Source: Primula veris
Lineage: Eukaryota > Streptophyta > Magnoliopsida > Ericales > Primulaceae
NCBI GenBank assembly: GCA_963682055.1
Contig: OY821745.1
Location: forward strand, 1,743,501 to 1,807,500
Length of the DNA: 64,000 nucleotides
Direction: 5' to 3'
This document shows, piece by piece, positions 44,278 to 57,831 of the stretch. Within the stretch, counting starts at the first letter, position 1, and every line of letters begins with the position of its first letter. Below the pieces are notes generated by a model. The model was given only the letters and a program-made list of their open reading frames with translations. It had not been told where the DNA came from and did not search any database. Made by a program: the position numbers and the translations under genes.

Positions 44278-47200
44278 ATGTTGAGACGATTCTCTTTTCA
44301 CATCCGAACCCTAACTTCCCCCACGCGCCGATCCCATCCCATCCTCCCACGCGCCGCCGCCTCCACCCTCCTCCCCCGTCACTTCTCCTCCGGTATCATC
44401 CCATTTATATATCTATTTCTATATCTATATCTATATCTATATGTCATGTATAATATACGCGCGCGCCCGTTTGTCAATAGATTTCCTTTAGTCAATATTT
44501 CGATTTTGGATCAAAATAACTGTTGCCAAACATTTCAGTGGATTAAATCACTTATCGGTGTGCGATAATTCGTTATTTTTTTTCCCGATAAAATCATATC
44601 TCTGTCTATTTACGGTGCGATTTGTGACAACAATACTAATTTCGCAATATATTAAAATATTATCAGTGGTATTCACCGCCGCAATACATTAAACTACGAA
44701 CCGCTTTGACTTGCAATTAAACTATATGATGATTTAAAAAAAAAATTAAAATTCCGGCAGTTTTAGGGATGTAATTTCGTAATGATCAACTAATTAGGGC
44801 CGGAGGGAGAATATGTCAATGTATGTATACACAGGGTTAGTCTTTTACGAGGTGAACACGACGGGATTATAATTAATATATATTGCGAAATTAGTGTTAA
44901 TTGTCACAAACAGAAACAGGGATTGCAAGCAAAAAGTATTGATTTATCTACCTGTGCGACTTTGACAGCTAACAAAAATGATTCATCACACACCGTAAAT
45001 AGGCGAAAAGTGATTTATGTACCTGTAAGACTTTAATTGCAGAAATGATAATGTATCGCAAATCCTAAAGAGATTAGAAATGTTATATATGGAAGACTTT
45101 AATTGCAAAAATAATGGTATATCACACACGGTAGAGAAATGAGAAGTGATTTATCTAGCTGAAAGACTATAATTGCACAAGACAATGATATGCCACACAC
45201 GGGAAATAAATGGGAAACGCATTACGTATTTGAAAGCTTTTAATTGCAAAAACAATGATATGTATATGACACAACGTAAATGATCGAGAAACATTTTATC
45301 TACTCGAAATCTTTAGTCATTTTATTTTCAGTAATAACTAGTTGGAGGTAGTTTGTCATTGTTAGTTGCATTACATAATGCTTGAATGTTTATTTTAAAA
45401 TTAATTTCACTTGTCTCTGTATGAAACATAACCTTTCTTCACACCAATTGCGTGTTTCTTCCCTGTTACGTAGGAAAATGCTGATATTAAAGGTATATAG
45501 GTGATTTGTTTATTAAGCTATACCTGACTTTATGTGAAATAGGACCCTTTTCCTAATAATAAAAACTGGTTCTTTTTGTGTGTATGTAGGAAAATGCTAT
45601 GAATGCAAAGTTATTTGTATAATGTATGTAATGATGTGGAAATGATAGTCTCAATAGTCTTATAAATTGAACGAATTTTTGCTGTTGCAGTTATGAGGGT
45701 TTTTTTTGTGGAAGAGAGGTGAGTGTACCAAATAGATGGTGTATATACTAAATTGTATAATTATCACTTCTGTAAATCGTTTGGTGTCCCATAGTAGGAG
45801 CTAGTTGACCCTTACTGAAAATAAAAACAATAGAAAGAGAAGTGATGGAACCAGAAAAGTAAAATAGGAGCGGATGGAATTTTATGTAGATTGTTGTTCC
45901 AAATTATAGGGGGCTAAAGTGCTACATTATGAGAAGTTGACTAAAATACATGGAAATGAGTTAAGTTTTCATTACTTCTTTAAAAATGGAGACCGGGAAA
46001 GGAAATAATGATAGTAGTGTTTTCATCTGATTCCTCCTCTATGAAAGAGTATGAGGACGGAGGAGTAGATAGCCCTGAGCATTTTTTTTAAATGAGCAAA
46101 ATGTAATTGCAAATTTCCAGTTTTGTGAGTCATACCCCAGGCTGCAATTTAATCGTATTGCTGCAATATATACACACATTTATATACGTATATAAATGCA
46201 TATATATGTATTTATATGCGTGTATGTGTGTTTTTGTGTGTGTATGTTTGTGTGTGTGTGTGTGATTGTGTTTGTCTTTTGGTTCCAGAAACTGTGGTAT
46301 CGAAGAAGACTGTGGAAGATGTGGTGCCTATTGCTACTGGGCATGAAAGGGAGGAGATAGAAGCTGAGCTTCAGGTAATTAGTTATGTTATATCATGCAC
46401 ATTATATTATGTACATGCCTTTTAGAATCTGAAATATTTTTTGGGGGTTTGTATACGTAATTTTAAGGCTTGTCTGTTTCTTTTTGCTTTATATAGGGAA
46501 GGAAAGTTATCGATATCGACAACCCAGAAGGCCCTTTCGGTACCAAGGTTAGTATGAAACACTGCGTGGCAGGTTTATATTCATATTTCTTCTCATTTGT
46601 TTTTTTATAGGAAATGAACTAAGCTAAAGGTTATTGATCCAATTAGCTACAATAGTTGGCCAGAAATAGCGTGATCGACGTGATCTGCAGCTAGTATGAC
46701 TATTATAACGGCTTAATTTTAATCAATTTTTGAATTTAGATGGATGGTTATGTGGATTAAGATCGTTTAATAGGTGGACTTGTAAATGCTAAAAAATATT
46801 TTCAATGGAAGTGAACCTTAGCCTCTTCTTTTCGATTTTGATAGTTCCGAGTTTCGGAGTAAAGATATTGTACAGTTGTAGTACTCACGTTATCTTAGGT
46901 TCAATGTGATACACTTGATCTTCTTGTGAGTTACAACTCTTAACCACAATTGATGGGTTAAACCAGATATGTATGTCAGTCAAGTCTTGATTTTCACATT
47001 CAAATTTCAAGAGCACAATCTGGATTACGATCCCGCACCCTAGGATGACTTTTATAAGATGTGTCTGGGTTGTTTTTTTGACATCTTTTCCTCTTCTTAA
47101 GAGAAATTTTAGGAAATATGTCTTCTTAAGTTATACCTTAAAATTATACTTTCTCATTCGATTGTGATACTTCTTTCCGCACGCCGAATGGTGTTTTTCC

Positions 47201-47519
47201 AGAGAGGAAAGCAATATAGTGTGTGCAAGTCACTAATAATGATTTGAACTCACAACCTCCAAGGTGAAATTGCAGGACAGATGCCACTCTCTAAGGCTTT
47301 TAACAGCATACTTGTGCACAATTCAATTCTATTTTGGGAAAATTACAACTAGATACATATGATGGGTAATTGATTCCAAAAAAAAAAACAAGGCTCTAAA
47401 AATGTTTCCTTTTAGATACAATGACCAGGTTAGCAAGTCAACATTTTTAAATTTTGAAAAAATTAGCTTTCTCTCTTGATTTAACTGATTCGTTCACCCA
47501 CCAATTTCTCAGATCCCTT

Positions 47520-47558
<39 letters not shown>

Positions 47559-50500
47559 ATATATATGTATAAGTTTGTATTTATATAATGAACTGGACAC
47601 TAAAATGAAATTAAATTAAATGGGCAGTGATAAAAACATCAAAGTTGTTAACTACCAGCAACTTTTATAAATTTGGATAAAAAAACTGTATGTATAGATC
47701 TTAGAAAATTTTTGGATCATAAAAAAACAGGTTTCCTTTTATATATACATTTGTTTATTTTTTATATGTATATATTTTTTAGAGAGAGAGAGTCGTAAGA
47801 GACTATGAGGAAGAAGGGGAATTTTTTGGTTAAATTAATGTACTGTATTAATTTGAGGGTTTCGGTTTGAAATTTATTTCTATGTTGGAGAAAGAGGGAG
47901 ATACAGAGGTTTTTTTGTTTAACAATGTCAAACAATTTAGTAAAGAAAAAGTCTGTATTTACTCTCTGGTGTGGAGAATCAGGAGAGAATATTAGGATGA
48001 CCGGGTAACTTTTTAACAGGTTATCTCATTTTAAACAAATGTATCTCTTTGGAATAAAGAACACAATATGTGTATAATGGAATCAAATTTTAAAATATGT
48101 ATCTATAGGTCATTTTCCCTTCTATTTTTTCTTCTATATTGTGTTTGTATATATATATTTTCTACTTGTATTAGGTAATGTTTGTCTAGTTCATGGTATA
48201 CATCAAATGGGGAATACTGGTTATTTCCTTTGATTTTTGTTAATACTAAATCCAAGATACAAACTAGAGTTTCTTATGTGGCTAGTTTTTGGCAGACAGC
48301 GTAGTAATCTGCCAACATCATATAACGCTTGGATCATCTTGGCAGACCGCTCTCGATTGAAATGTTTAGGACACTTTTTTTAAACATCATGATGCATTCT
48401 TCCCTGCATTTTGAGAATCTATTTTCTTATATTTCTCCCACATTAATGTATGGTTAATTCATTTTTCAAATATTTATTTAAGTTACTGTTAAGTAATTTA
48501 TCTTTTCTAAAGGTTATTCGTATGAGGTGAGTAGAAATTTTCGGTATAAAATTTCAATGGGCCTTCCATCTCTGTATATGTTTTTAGAAAAAGTCTGATA
48601 TGGAGATTGATAATGTGTCCTCCCTCTATAAGGAAGAATTGCACGTCCTTCATGTAGATGAGTTTATTTGTTTTACTTGACTACTATTGGAAAGAGTTTA
48701 GTTTTGTTATTAAGCAATTTTATTTATAGCTTTACAATGAGGCGATTGTAGTTAATACAGGAAAGTGAAGGGATGGACACGATTGTAGATACGTGTTCAC
48801 TTCAAAATTCATGGTGGTTTTTGACATTCCTCGTTGGGTTAATTGTTCTTCTAGTGCTATAGTATGTAAATACCCTGTACAATGAGGCGATTTTTGCACT
48901 ATGAAACTAGGATTGAGGTTTTTCTGAAAGGATTTGCATATAGTTAATTGAAAGAGCAGATAAAAAATATAGAAAATAGAAAGAGAAAGTTCTAAAATTT
49001 GTGTCATAAAGTAGGTGAAAGCGAAACACCTCCGCCTAGCAAATCATGGTGTCTCCTATTTCTAACTTCTAAGGAAGCTTGTTTTCGTTTCACAATTAGT
49101 TATATACCTCACAGATTAATGTATCATGTAATGCCAATTGTATAAGGAGAAATCTGATAAAGTGCCCTCTTATGGTCTGTTGATTTTTTGATCTCGTCTT
49201 TTTATTTTTTATCAGTCCCTAGTTTTTTGGTTGATTAGACTCATTAGAGTGCAAATTTCCACTTGTATTATATGCTAAAAAGCAGTCAATATTAGACACA
49301 AATATGTAATATCCAGAAGTGTCAATAAGTTTGGTCCCGACTCCTGAAACATTTAATGGTGTAAATGAGGAAAGCCAAGTTTAGTGCTCAAATGTCTGAA
49401 GATGGCGTGCTCATTGCACTTCTATAGTTTCACTTGTTTTGAGTCTTTTGACAGTATTGGGTGTCTTTCAAGGTTAACCTATTTGCCATATTGCTTAAAC
49501 TTTGGACTGTGTCTGGTTGATTTGCTTAAAAAGTAGGGCCTTTTTGGATTTTTTTCCTGAAAATGCTAGCTCAAAAGGTTCAAACTGCAACCAAATAAAC
49601 CCTGAAGCTTAATTGTATTAGTCTAAAATTGATACTTGATACTGCTATGGATTGAAAATTGATTTTCTTGCCATCCTTTCTTTGAAATTGGTAATAAGTT
49701 GGTTGATGATACCGAAGCAAGAACCTTAATCTTTCCTTGTTGTAATTTGATGAGCAAATGCTTTTGAGACCGGGTAACGTGGGAGCACTGGAGACCACAA
49801 AAAAAAAGTTTTATTTTGACCTGTTTAACTGGAAATCACAGTGACGTTAGACTAGTATATACGACTTCCAAAATGAAAAGGTGAATGTGCGTAAATTGAC
49901 CAGGCTGCTTTCTTTATAGCTCGTTTAATTAATTGACCTCATGTGATCTAACAAGCTAACTCTATAGCCCATAGAAAACACCAAATTCACTTGGTTAGAG
50001 TGCATGTATGCATCTAATTATTTGAGTTGAAAGTAGATCTTCAGATCTTGTCACCTCTTTACTAGAAGCTAATGTCAGCAATGTGATTTCGTGGCCAAGT
50101 TACGGAATGTGTTTGTGGTATCAACTGCTGTTACAGTTGCATGGAATCACCAAATTTTTTAGATATATTAACAGTTTATGTGCTTAAGTAAGTCAAAGGT
50201 TCAAACTGACCGACTGTTTTAGTAAAAAGTGCATTAAATTATTAGACAAAACCTTCTCAAAAGAGGCGAGGCGTGTACGCAGAGCGAAAAGGAGTAACTA
50301 AGCCTACAAAATAATAATTTCCAGGTTATCCACAAAATCGTGTATGGAAGGAGGGTAACTCAGACCGGGTCCTTTGAAAATGGATATTAAGATACTCTGT
50401 TAAGAATAATGTTTCTTTCTACTCCTCTAATTCTTGCGATTTCTTTCTTACCATTATCACACATATCAGTAGAGACTATTTTACTCACTTTTCAAAAAGC

Positions 50501-51935
50501 ATTAACATGAGAACCGTTTCCTTTTGGCATGGTGATAGAAATTGGAAAAACTAAAGCTGAAGTTGCCTATGTTACATCCACTATTTTTTCAGTTTAATAG
50601 ATGCTAAGCAAAAGTTGAGGTTATTTTGGAAATCAGATAAGCTTTGTAATTGCTTTTTTGGTTTAACTGCCTGTAGGAAGAACCTGCAATTATTAAGTCC
50701 TACTATGACAGAAGAATCGTAGGATGCCCTGGAGGTGAAGGAGGTAACCTTCTGATCCAGTAACTAGAGTTTTACAGGATAATTGATATCTAATTGATAA
50801 CTAGAGTATTGATCCAGAATACTTGTTTTTTTCTTAGCTTGTTGCTAAATACTATCTGACAGAATATTGCCTATTTTCTTCTGAACAGAGGATGAACATG
50901 ATGTTGTTTGGTTCTGGTTAGAGAAAGGCAAGCCACATGAATGCCCAGTCTGCACACAGTACTTTGCGGTGAGTTAATATACATATATAATGAATTCAAG
51001 TAATCGATAATTTTTTTGAATAAAAGTCTGAATATAAATGTGCCTTATATAAATTCCCACATCCATGAAAACACATCATTTCATAATGCTTTTTTTTTCT
51101 GGTCGTCATCACGGTGGGAGAAGGGGGGAAAAGGGAGTAGCTAGCAAAGTTAATTAGATTAATTTTTAATTTTGGTGTTTATTTGGATAAGCGATTTGAC
51201 TAGGATTGAATCCTGAGTTCAGTTTCAGACTTTCGGTCAGTTTTCATGCTTATGCTTTAGCATAATTTACCTGAGATATCACACGTTGAGATGCTTGTAT
51301 TCTAATTTTTTGCTCCAAGTACAGGGAACTAAATGGATGTAAATGAGTTTCAGTGTTCCATATTTTTAAAGCCCTTGTCGTAAATCAAATCCATTTGGAT
51401 AAGAAATAGTGTAGTTAACAAATAAACTAATCAAACTGAATTAGCTCTTAAATACCTGGCCATAAAAGGGTATTTGTGAGTATATTTTCCTTGCAACGGC
51501 AGACGGGCATAAACCTAAGATAGAGTTTTGATGGCCTAGATTTTCCGTAAAATCTGCCAATTCTTTAATCTTTGACTTGGTCAGTACCTGGGCCAAATCT
51601 TTTTTTTAACCGTGTCCGTTTTTTCTTATCGAAGTGTTTGTAATTATTATTTTTCCCGTCTAAATCCATTTGCAAAACATATTACTGTCAAGAAGTAGTG
51701 TTTAAAATGGCCCTCAGTGTGCATTTTTGGCAGGAGAATGTGTTAAGCCCATATCTATTTTTTTTAAAACACAGAGCTGATTTTTGCAATAAAGTGTGCT
51801 CTTACAAACATTAAATAAGCTTTTAACAAATTCAGAAAGTTAACCTCGGGTTTTCGCTACAATTTTTTTTCACAGCTGGAAGTGGTAGGCCCTGGAGGAC
51901 CTCCAGATGGACATGATGATGAAGATCATCATTGA
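44278..51935 (+). CDS. COX5B: Cytochrome c oxidase subunit 5b, mitochondrial, nuclear gene (six exons, about 152 aa)
   Basis: Coding exons: 44278-44392, 46289-46374, 46497-46547, 50677-50743, 50889-50968 and 51876-51935, all with GT..AG borders and consistent phase. Residues 1 to about 38 form an Arg/Ser-rich mitochondrial presequence without acidic residues (MLRRFSFHIRTL...RHFSS). The mature part has IATGHEREEIEAEL, PEGPFGTKE, IKSYYDRRIVGCPGGEGE, DEHDVVWFWLEKGKPHECPV and CTQYFALEVVGPGG, ending in an acidic His-rich tail. The VGC and CPVC cysteines belong to the zinc site of subunit Vb/5b. The protein is a structural subunit of respiratory complex IV in the inner mitochondrial membrane. Intron 1 has a 70-bp tandem repeat and nested MITE-like repeats; intron 3 is about 4.1 kb with a SINE. 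Upstream TGGGCT motifs fit the regulation reported for plant COX genes. Confidence 0.97.
44622..44910. mobile_element. Inverted-repeat element with nested Stowaway remnant in COX5b intron 1
   Basis: GTGACAACAATACTAATTTC plus GCAATATATTA near 44623-44653 is matched in inverted form near 44872-44908. Between the arms, about 44690-44809, is text resembling the 1972-2206 MITE and ending GGCCGGAGGGAGA. This looks like one small element inserted into another. Confidence 0.6.
44935..45320. repeat. Tandem repeat, about 70-bp unit, in COX5b intron 1
   Basis: The anchor GACTTTAATTGCA or a variant recurs near 44957, 45029, 45095, 45165, 45235 and 45307, giving a regular 66-72 bp period. Each unit also has CACACACGGTAAAT-like and GTGATTTATCTA-like parts. 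Copies are diverged. Confidence 0.82.
46223..46265. repeat. (GT)n microsatellite before COX5b exon 2
   Basis: An imperfect TGTGTG run just upstream of the acceptor at 46287-46288. It replaces part of the usual polypyrimidine tract, though TTTGTCTTTTGGTTCCAG follows. Confidence 0.75.
47190..47305 (-). mobile_element. tRNA-derived SINE-like insertion in COX5b intron 3
   Basis: On the minus strand CTTAGAGAGTGGCATC (about 47281-47296) resembles box A and GAGTTCAAATC (47241-47251) resembles box B, followed by a short tail. The layout is like the insertion at 6840-6968. Ends are uncertain. Confidence 0.45.
47519..47558. repeat. (CT)n/(AT)n compound microsatellite
   Basis: About ten CT units followed by about ten AT units in COX5b intron 3. 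Seen directly in the sequence. Confidence 0.9.
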
Positions 51936-54600
51936 TTGAAGACTATTGTATTCCTACCGGAATAAATCTGGCGAGACAATGAGATGGTGTTTGGTATATT
52001 CTACTGCCTCAGAACCTGAAGGCCATGTGTTTTATTTGGTTTTTGACGAATCCATAGATTTCACGGTAGAGTTGCCTTATCGACAATTTTTACGGATACT
52101 TTTCTCTCTGTTTTGAAAAATGACACTGTTTGATCTCCATTGGAACATTATTGCCAAATAAAAACTGATTATTATGGTATACTATTAAATTCTTGACGAT
52201 GCATTCTCAGATATTATTATTTATAATATTGATTCGATTCAATACCATTGAGAGGGAATTCATCCATTGAATTTACAGGAAAAAGAATTTATCATCTCTA
52301 TGGGATTAAATTCTGAGTTATTGTAAAATCAAATAAAAAAAAAGATTAAAATATGGAAGTAAATATTCTTCCTACTGCATTATTCGTTCTCGTGCCTACT
52401 GCTTTCTACTTATCATTTATGTAAAAGTTAGTCAAAATCAAAGTAAAAATGATTAATCAATTTGACCAAAACTTGAATTCTGAAGAAAAGGATCCAAATT
52501 CCGCGTCTTAAATGATATGTGCGGATTAGAGTCCTGGGTATTCTATACGATCCGATAGTATATGGTAGAAAGAAATATCTTCGTATCTTTTTCGTAGTTT
52601 TCTTAGTGTAAAAAAAAGTTATAAGGTGTATAAATACTGTAGTCAAAAAGTTGTATTCTAATAACAATACAAATTTAGGGTCCGTTTAGTATTAGATTTT
52701 TTGGATGATTTTCGGTTTTTTTTTTTTTTTTGAAAATCCATTGGTGTTTGGTTTGTTGGATTTTTTTTAATTTTTAAAATCCAGATTATAATCCAAGTTA
52801 CTCTTGAAAATCTAAAATATGATAATCCAACTATTTGATGGATTTCTTTGCTTGTTTCATCATTTGTATAGGGGGTTAAATGAAATATAGACGGACAGAC
52901 AAAAATACTTTGATATCTTAACAATGAAGTTTGAAGAACCTCAAATGACAATTGCGAAGTAATTTTAGTATAAGCTAAAGCTCGGACGGCCCGATCGGTA
53001 TATTTCTAACATTTTTTATATATAAAATTCTACCAGTGCAACACATGTTTTCTCAAAAATGAATTACATGGCTACAAGTTTTTTTTTTTCTTTTTAATTG
53101 ATTAGAATCCTTCCCAACAAGAAGTGATTGCCAGCACCATAATTTGTCGTAAGAACATTAAACCACTGAAATAAAAAAGCATCAACCTATTATATCTCAC
53201 ATATTCTATGTTTTATCAAATGCATTAGAATGAACAGGTTGACCTTTAACATGTTTATAAGGCTATAATGGATTTCTACTTTATCTTTTAAAAATTACTA
53301 ACCCTGAGAAATATTGAAATGAAATCAGATTCCCATCATAATTTGACATTTTTTTAAATACTCCACTCATTTTAGTCAAACCACGTAGATTAAATAGAGA
53401 TGGTTAATTACTTATCTAAAAGAAACTAAAAACTAACAATAATTTAGCATATCCAGTACTATATGTTGTGAGCATGTTTGCTACTTTGCAAGCTTATAAG
53501 TGATAACCAAATAGGCTTACAGTGACGGAAACAGAAATTGTAAATGGGATGAGCTGATATTTTATATATTTTTCTTAAATATTTTTATGAGTTTTTTTCC
53601 CGTAAGATGAGGGAGAGAGACAAACACTAATTTTTGAATATTTTGATCAAAATACACATAATTTTTTAGTTTTTCATTAATTTTTTATCAAAATTGCAGA
53701 AGACGGACGCCCACCCGATTGTCTCCACCTAGTTTCTTCACTGTAGGCTTCAATTGTAAGTTGAAAACAAATTAGTAAATACAAAAAATGTCAATTGGTC
53801 AAGCCAGTAACCAATGTTCCACACTTGTACATAAACTGATCATAAAATATAATGTGAGAAGCATACTTTCCATAGTAATAATCCAACATAGAATTGTTTC
53901 AAAGAAAAGAAAATCAGCATATAAAATGATTAATGATCTTATTATAACAATCCACTAGTGTCATGGTAAGAATTTTGGTTTCTTAAATCAGTATATCACC
54001 ATTATGTATATGATGTGTGTATTTTTTTTTTGGTCCCTTGTTAAAATCCTTTCCCAGTTCACCTCTCTGGCTTTTGTAAAGAATTTTCATGAAAAATCTA
54101 AAAATTTCATGATGAATATGAGACGTGAATCCCAACTATAGTCTGCAAGAAAACAAATGATAGGTAGATTGAGTGAAACCAGAAGACAAAAAAAGTTTTA
54201 TTCTTTTTTCCCCCCACAATCTTTTTCATGATTCCTTTTTATTCTATTTATTTTGTTCAAACTGATGAAACGCAAGAAAAAAAATTAACGGCTGAACTTG
54301 GCTTTCTATAAATTGGGTATCAACCACTTGAGAAATAACATAAACAAATGAAACTGAATAATGAGATGTGTTATCTTTTAATTTAAAATTCGGATTATTC
54401 CGTTTCTATTCATTTTTAGTAATATTCTGGAGCATTTTATTCTCTCTACACACTGCTCTTAGAAAAGATTTCCTCCCTTTGTCATTGTTTTTGCCTCTCC
54501 TTTTCATTGATGCTTTCTTCTAGTATGTTTTTTTTATGGCTTTATGTATAGTTTGCAGCTGGTTTGCACATTACATATTTTATTCCATTTTCACCTACCC
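51936..54600. other. Intergenic region between COX5b and thioesterase genes
   Basis: The COX5b 3' UTR probably runs from 51936 to about 52180. The remainder is AT-rich. GGGTCCGTTTAGTATTAGAT near 52678 resembles the end of a small TIR element, with related TTGGATT motifs up to about 52860. No supported gene. Confidence 0.6.
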
Positions 54601-54608
54601 ATGATGGT

Positions 54609-54616
54609 TATAAATA
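54609..54616 (+). promoter_or_regulatory. TATA box of the thioesterase gene
   Basis: TATAAATA followed by GAGTTGCACA, 88 bp upstream of the start codon at 54704. This is a good distance for a TATA promoter with a short leader. Confidence 0.7.
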
Positions 54617-54703
54617 GAGTTGCACATTCTTTGTTTTCTTCATTGCATTGCTGCTTATCATTTGGGAAACTTAATTAGTTAGTGTATCAGCAAAGACAGG
54701 ACA

Positions 54704-57700
54704 ATGAGTCGCAACACCACTTCAATGGGTTCGGGTTAGTTCCTTTTAGATAGAGTAAATGTAAACATACAAAAACCTCTTGAAAGACAAAGTGTCAATA
54801 TTGTGTTACGAATTGAAAAATTAAAGAGTTTATTTTTTTTATCCGATTCAGTGCTGACACTACCTCTTTTGTACTGGTTTTCATGCGAGCTTTCGTTCTC
54901 TATGTCAATATTAGTAGATAATTTTCTTTTCTCTTTTTCATAAATATTGTCATATATGGTATTGATTTATATTGTAAAATTTGAGTTATGGTTAGATTGT
55001 TATTTTGAAATTATAGGAAGTAGAACAACTAGGAGGGCAGTTGAGTTTGGTAGGACTTATGTGGTGAAGCCAAAAGGGAAACACCAGGCTACTATTGTAT
55101 GGATGCATGGCCTCGGCGATAATGGATCGAGGTAGATTTAATATAATTTTTGTTTATGTTGATTATTGTTATGCAGCATAATCACATTAAAGCAAAAAAA
55201 GGCCTTGATAGAAAATGCATATCTCTTGTTTGGACTTTGGATACTTATAAGTTTCCATTTGGAAAACCAATTCCTTATTTTGGAGAAACATCTATTTTTT
55301 GATCTTATTAAAGTTCTATAAGCTTTAAAAGTGTGTAAACAGCATAATCATACGGTTTAGTTCAACAGAATAAATTATGCTAATTAGCATTTTATTTCCG
55401 AAATATGCCTTTAGTTTTTGTATTGAACTACTTTTTATATTGCCAAAAGTTTTGAATAAGATAATGTGAGAACGCGAAAATATCATTGAATAAGTAAGGT
55501 TTCGCACTCATCCGCGTTCTCTCACTTAATTAGGGATTAAAGTATGAAATCTGAACTGTGAGAGGATTAGGTCCCACACGCACCCTCAACAAAAAGATTA
55601 ACTTTTGATAAAGAATATTGTGAAAGATGTAAATAAGCATATGTTTTTCTCTTTTGTGGATGTTTCCTAATCAGGATTATAAAGCGAATATATGTATTTA
55701 TTTGATTCATGCTTCTATTACTTCACCAATATGGCCTGATTCATGTTTTGCAAGTGCGTACATGTTCAATGCTGAAAAGGTGTATCTTTTTGCTTTCTTG
55801 ATAAAAGAATAAAAGTCACTTATTTTTTCCTATTTTTCCATTGCAGCTTGTCCCAACAATTGGAAGCCCTTCCTATTACAAATGTAAGGATTAGAGATTG
55901 TTTCATTTCTTATAGGAACTTTTGTTTTGTTATAACGATGAGTTATTATTATTCTACCATAAAGGGTAAGAACAAAAAAAGATTACCAAATAGACAGCAT
56001 AGATTTCTGCAATAAAGCAAGTATTCAAAATATGAGCAACAAAACAATATGTGGTTAGTTTGAAAAATAATAGTTCCATATTGTAGGCTTGTAGCCATTT
56101 TATAACTTAAAATCCACGTTTTGTCACCATTTGAAAAAAGAAAGACATTTTCTCGGTACCTAATTTTGTGATTAATTTCTTTTGACGCAGATTAAATGGA
56201 TATGCCCAACTGCTCCAACCCGTCCAGTAGCACTTCTTGGTGGATTCCCCTGCACTGCATGTAAGCCGTTTTTAAAGAAAAAAAAGAAAGTATGACTAAA
56301 TAAATTGTCCGTTGCTTCACCAATTGTATTATATCTCCTGGGGTGACTTTAATCGTAAAAGACCATTTTTTGACTTGGCTGCACACACAAAATCTAATAA
56401 ATGCAATTTTTGTTCGTATCAGGGTGTGACGTTGAAGAGATTTCAGAAGATAGTTCTGATGATTTTGAAGGTCTTGATGCTTCTGCGGCGCATATCGCGA
56501 CCTTACTCTCTTCTGAGCCCCGTGATGGTAAGTCTATCACGGCTTGTTTGGTTGTGAGATTCAGAAAAAGCTAGATTTTCCAGCTTAAAGCTTTTAGCTC
56601 TTTCAGGCCAAATTACAGAAAACTCGGTTTTAAACCTGGTCAACCTAATACAGTCCAACTCCTAATCCCCAAAAAGCAAAATCACTAAACTTAAAAGTTG
56701 CAACTGAACAAGGATTCTACGGTTCTACCATAATGGGTCAAAGAAACAATTTTTTTTTCATAATTCTCTTGTCTCATGATAATTTTTTCATCACATATCG
56801 GTACAAAATTACGCCTCTATTAGTGGCTGCATTGCCAATTTCTCACTTTTCAGCAATTATAAGTTGCTTTTTTATTGTCTTATTTTGCAGCTAAACTTGG
56901 TGTTGGAGGTTTCAGTATGGGTGCTGCAACGGCGCTTTACTCAGCAACTTGTTTCGCCCAAGGAAAATACGGAAATGGAATCCCTTACCCTGTTAACTTA
57001 AAAGCTGTTGTGGGTCTAAGTGGTTGGCTACCTGGTTCAAGGTCTCAATAATAAATTTAAGTTTTTTTAAATTTTTGAGTAACATAAGCTGATAAGCACA
57101 CGGATCTATTAATTTTTGTGACTGTATCATAATTAGCATTGTAAGTTGTAACTCACTATATTAACTAAACCAGCTTATAAGTTCATTCTAAATAGGCATG
57201 CTTTTCTTATTCGTGTTTTATACAGGAACTTGAGGAATAAGATAGAAGGATCTCACGAGGCTATGAGGCGTGCGGCATCTTTGCCTATTTTTATCTGCCA
57301 TGGATCAAGTACATATTTTCTCCAGATATTATATTTCAATAGTTTGCAAACTTTTAGTTATATAAATTTAAGCTTTGCTAACAGTCTCCTGAGTGCCGAA
57401 ATATTTTTTTAAGAAAATACAAGAATCAAGTTAGGGGCATCGTGCCCAGGGGATTTATCGATTTTATGATTCTTCAATATTTAATAGGGAAAAAAATATC
57501 TTTGGTGTGTTAGTTCTGAAATACTTTGCGGTGTATAATTTTTGAAGGCGATGATGTGGTTCCTTATAAATTTGGAGAAAAGTCTGCACAGTCCTTGAGC
57601 TTAGCAGGATTTCGATACCTTACATTCAAACACTATGACGGGTAACTTAAGTCTCTTATTTTTTTAAGATTAATTAAAGCACATTTTCTCAACTAATATG

Positions 57701-57831
57701 ATTTGAATCACGGAGAAGTTACACTTTTTTTTCTTTTGTATATCAGGCTTGGACATTACACGATCCCTAAAGAAATGAATGAAGTTTGCAATTTTCTGAG
57801 CGCAGGTCTTCGGCTCGAGGGATCACGTTGA
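54704..57831 (+). CDS. Acyl-protein thioesterase/carboxylesterase (phospholipase/carboxylesterase family, nine exons, about 256 aa)
   Basis: Coding exons: 54704-54734, 55017-55131, 55847-55883, 56191-56260, 56423-56527, 56891-57041, 57226-57308, 57548-57641 and 57747-57831; phases agree throughout. The protein is an alpha/beta hydrolase: WMHGLGDNG (oxyanion loop), nucleophile in GVGGFSMGAAT (about Ser128), LSGWLPGSR, acid in DDVVPYKFGE (about Asp199) and His in GLGHY (about His232). Length and motif order match eukaryotic acyl-protein thioesterase 1-type enzymes, which remove palmitate from cysteine or act on lysophospholipids and small esters. There is no signal peptide, so cytosolic action is expected. 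A Ser replaces the usual Gly or Lys in the HGS-S-DD loop before the Asp. Intron 5 carries a short TIR-like fragment (about 56535-56713). The substrate is not predictable from sequence. Confidence 0.93.

Noticed and set aside
49580..49798. 72-aa minus ORF in COX5b intron 3
   Set aside because: Random open frame; no homology seen and the flanking text resembles a decayed repeat.
44278..51935. COX5b as a mitochondrial DNA insert
   Set aside because: The gene has spliceosomal introns and a presequence; subunit 5b is nuclear-encoded in plants.
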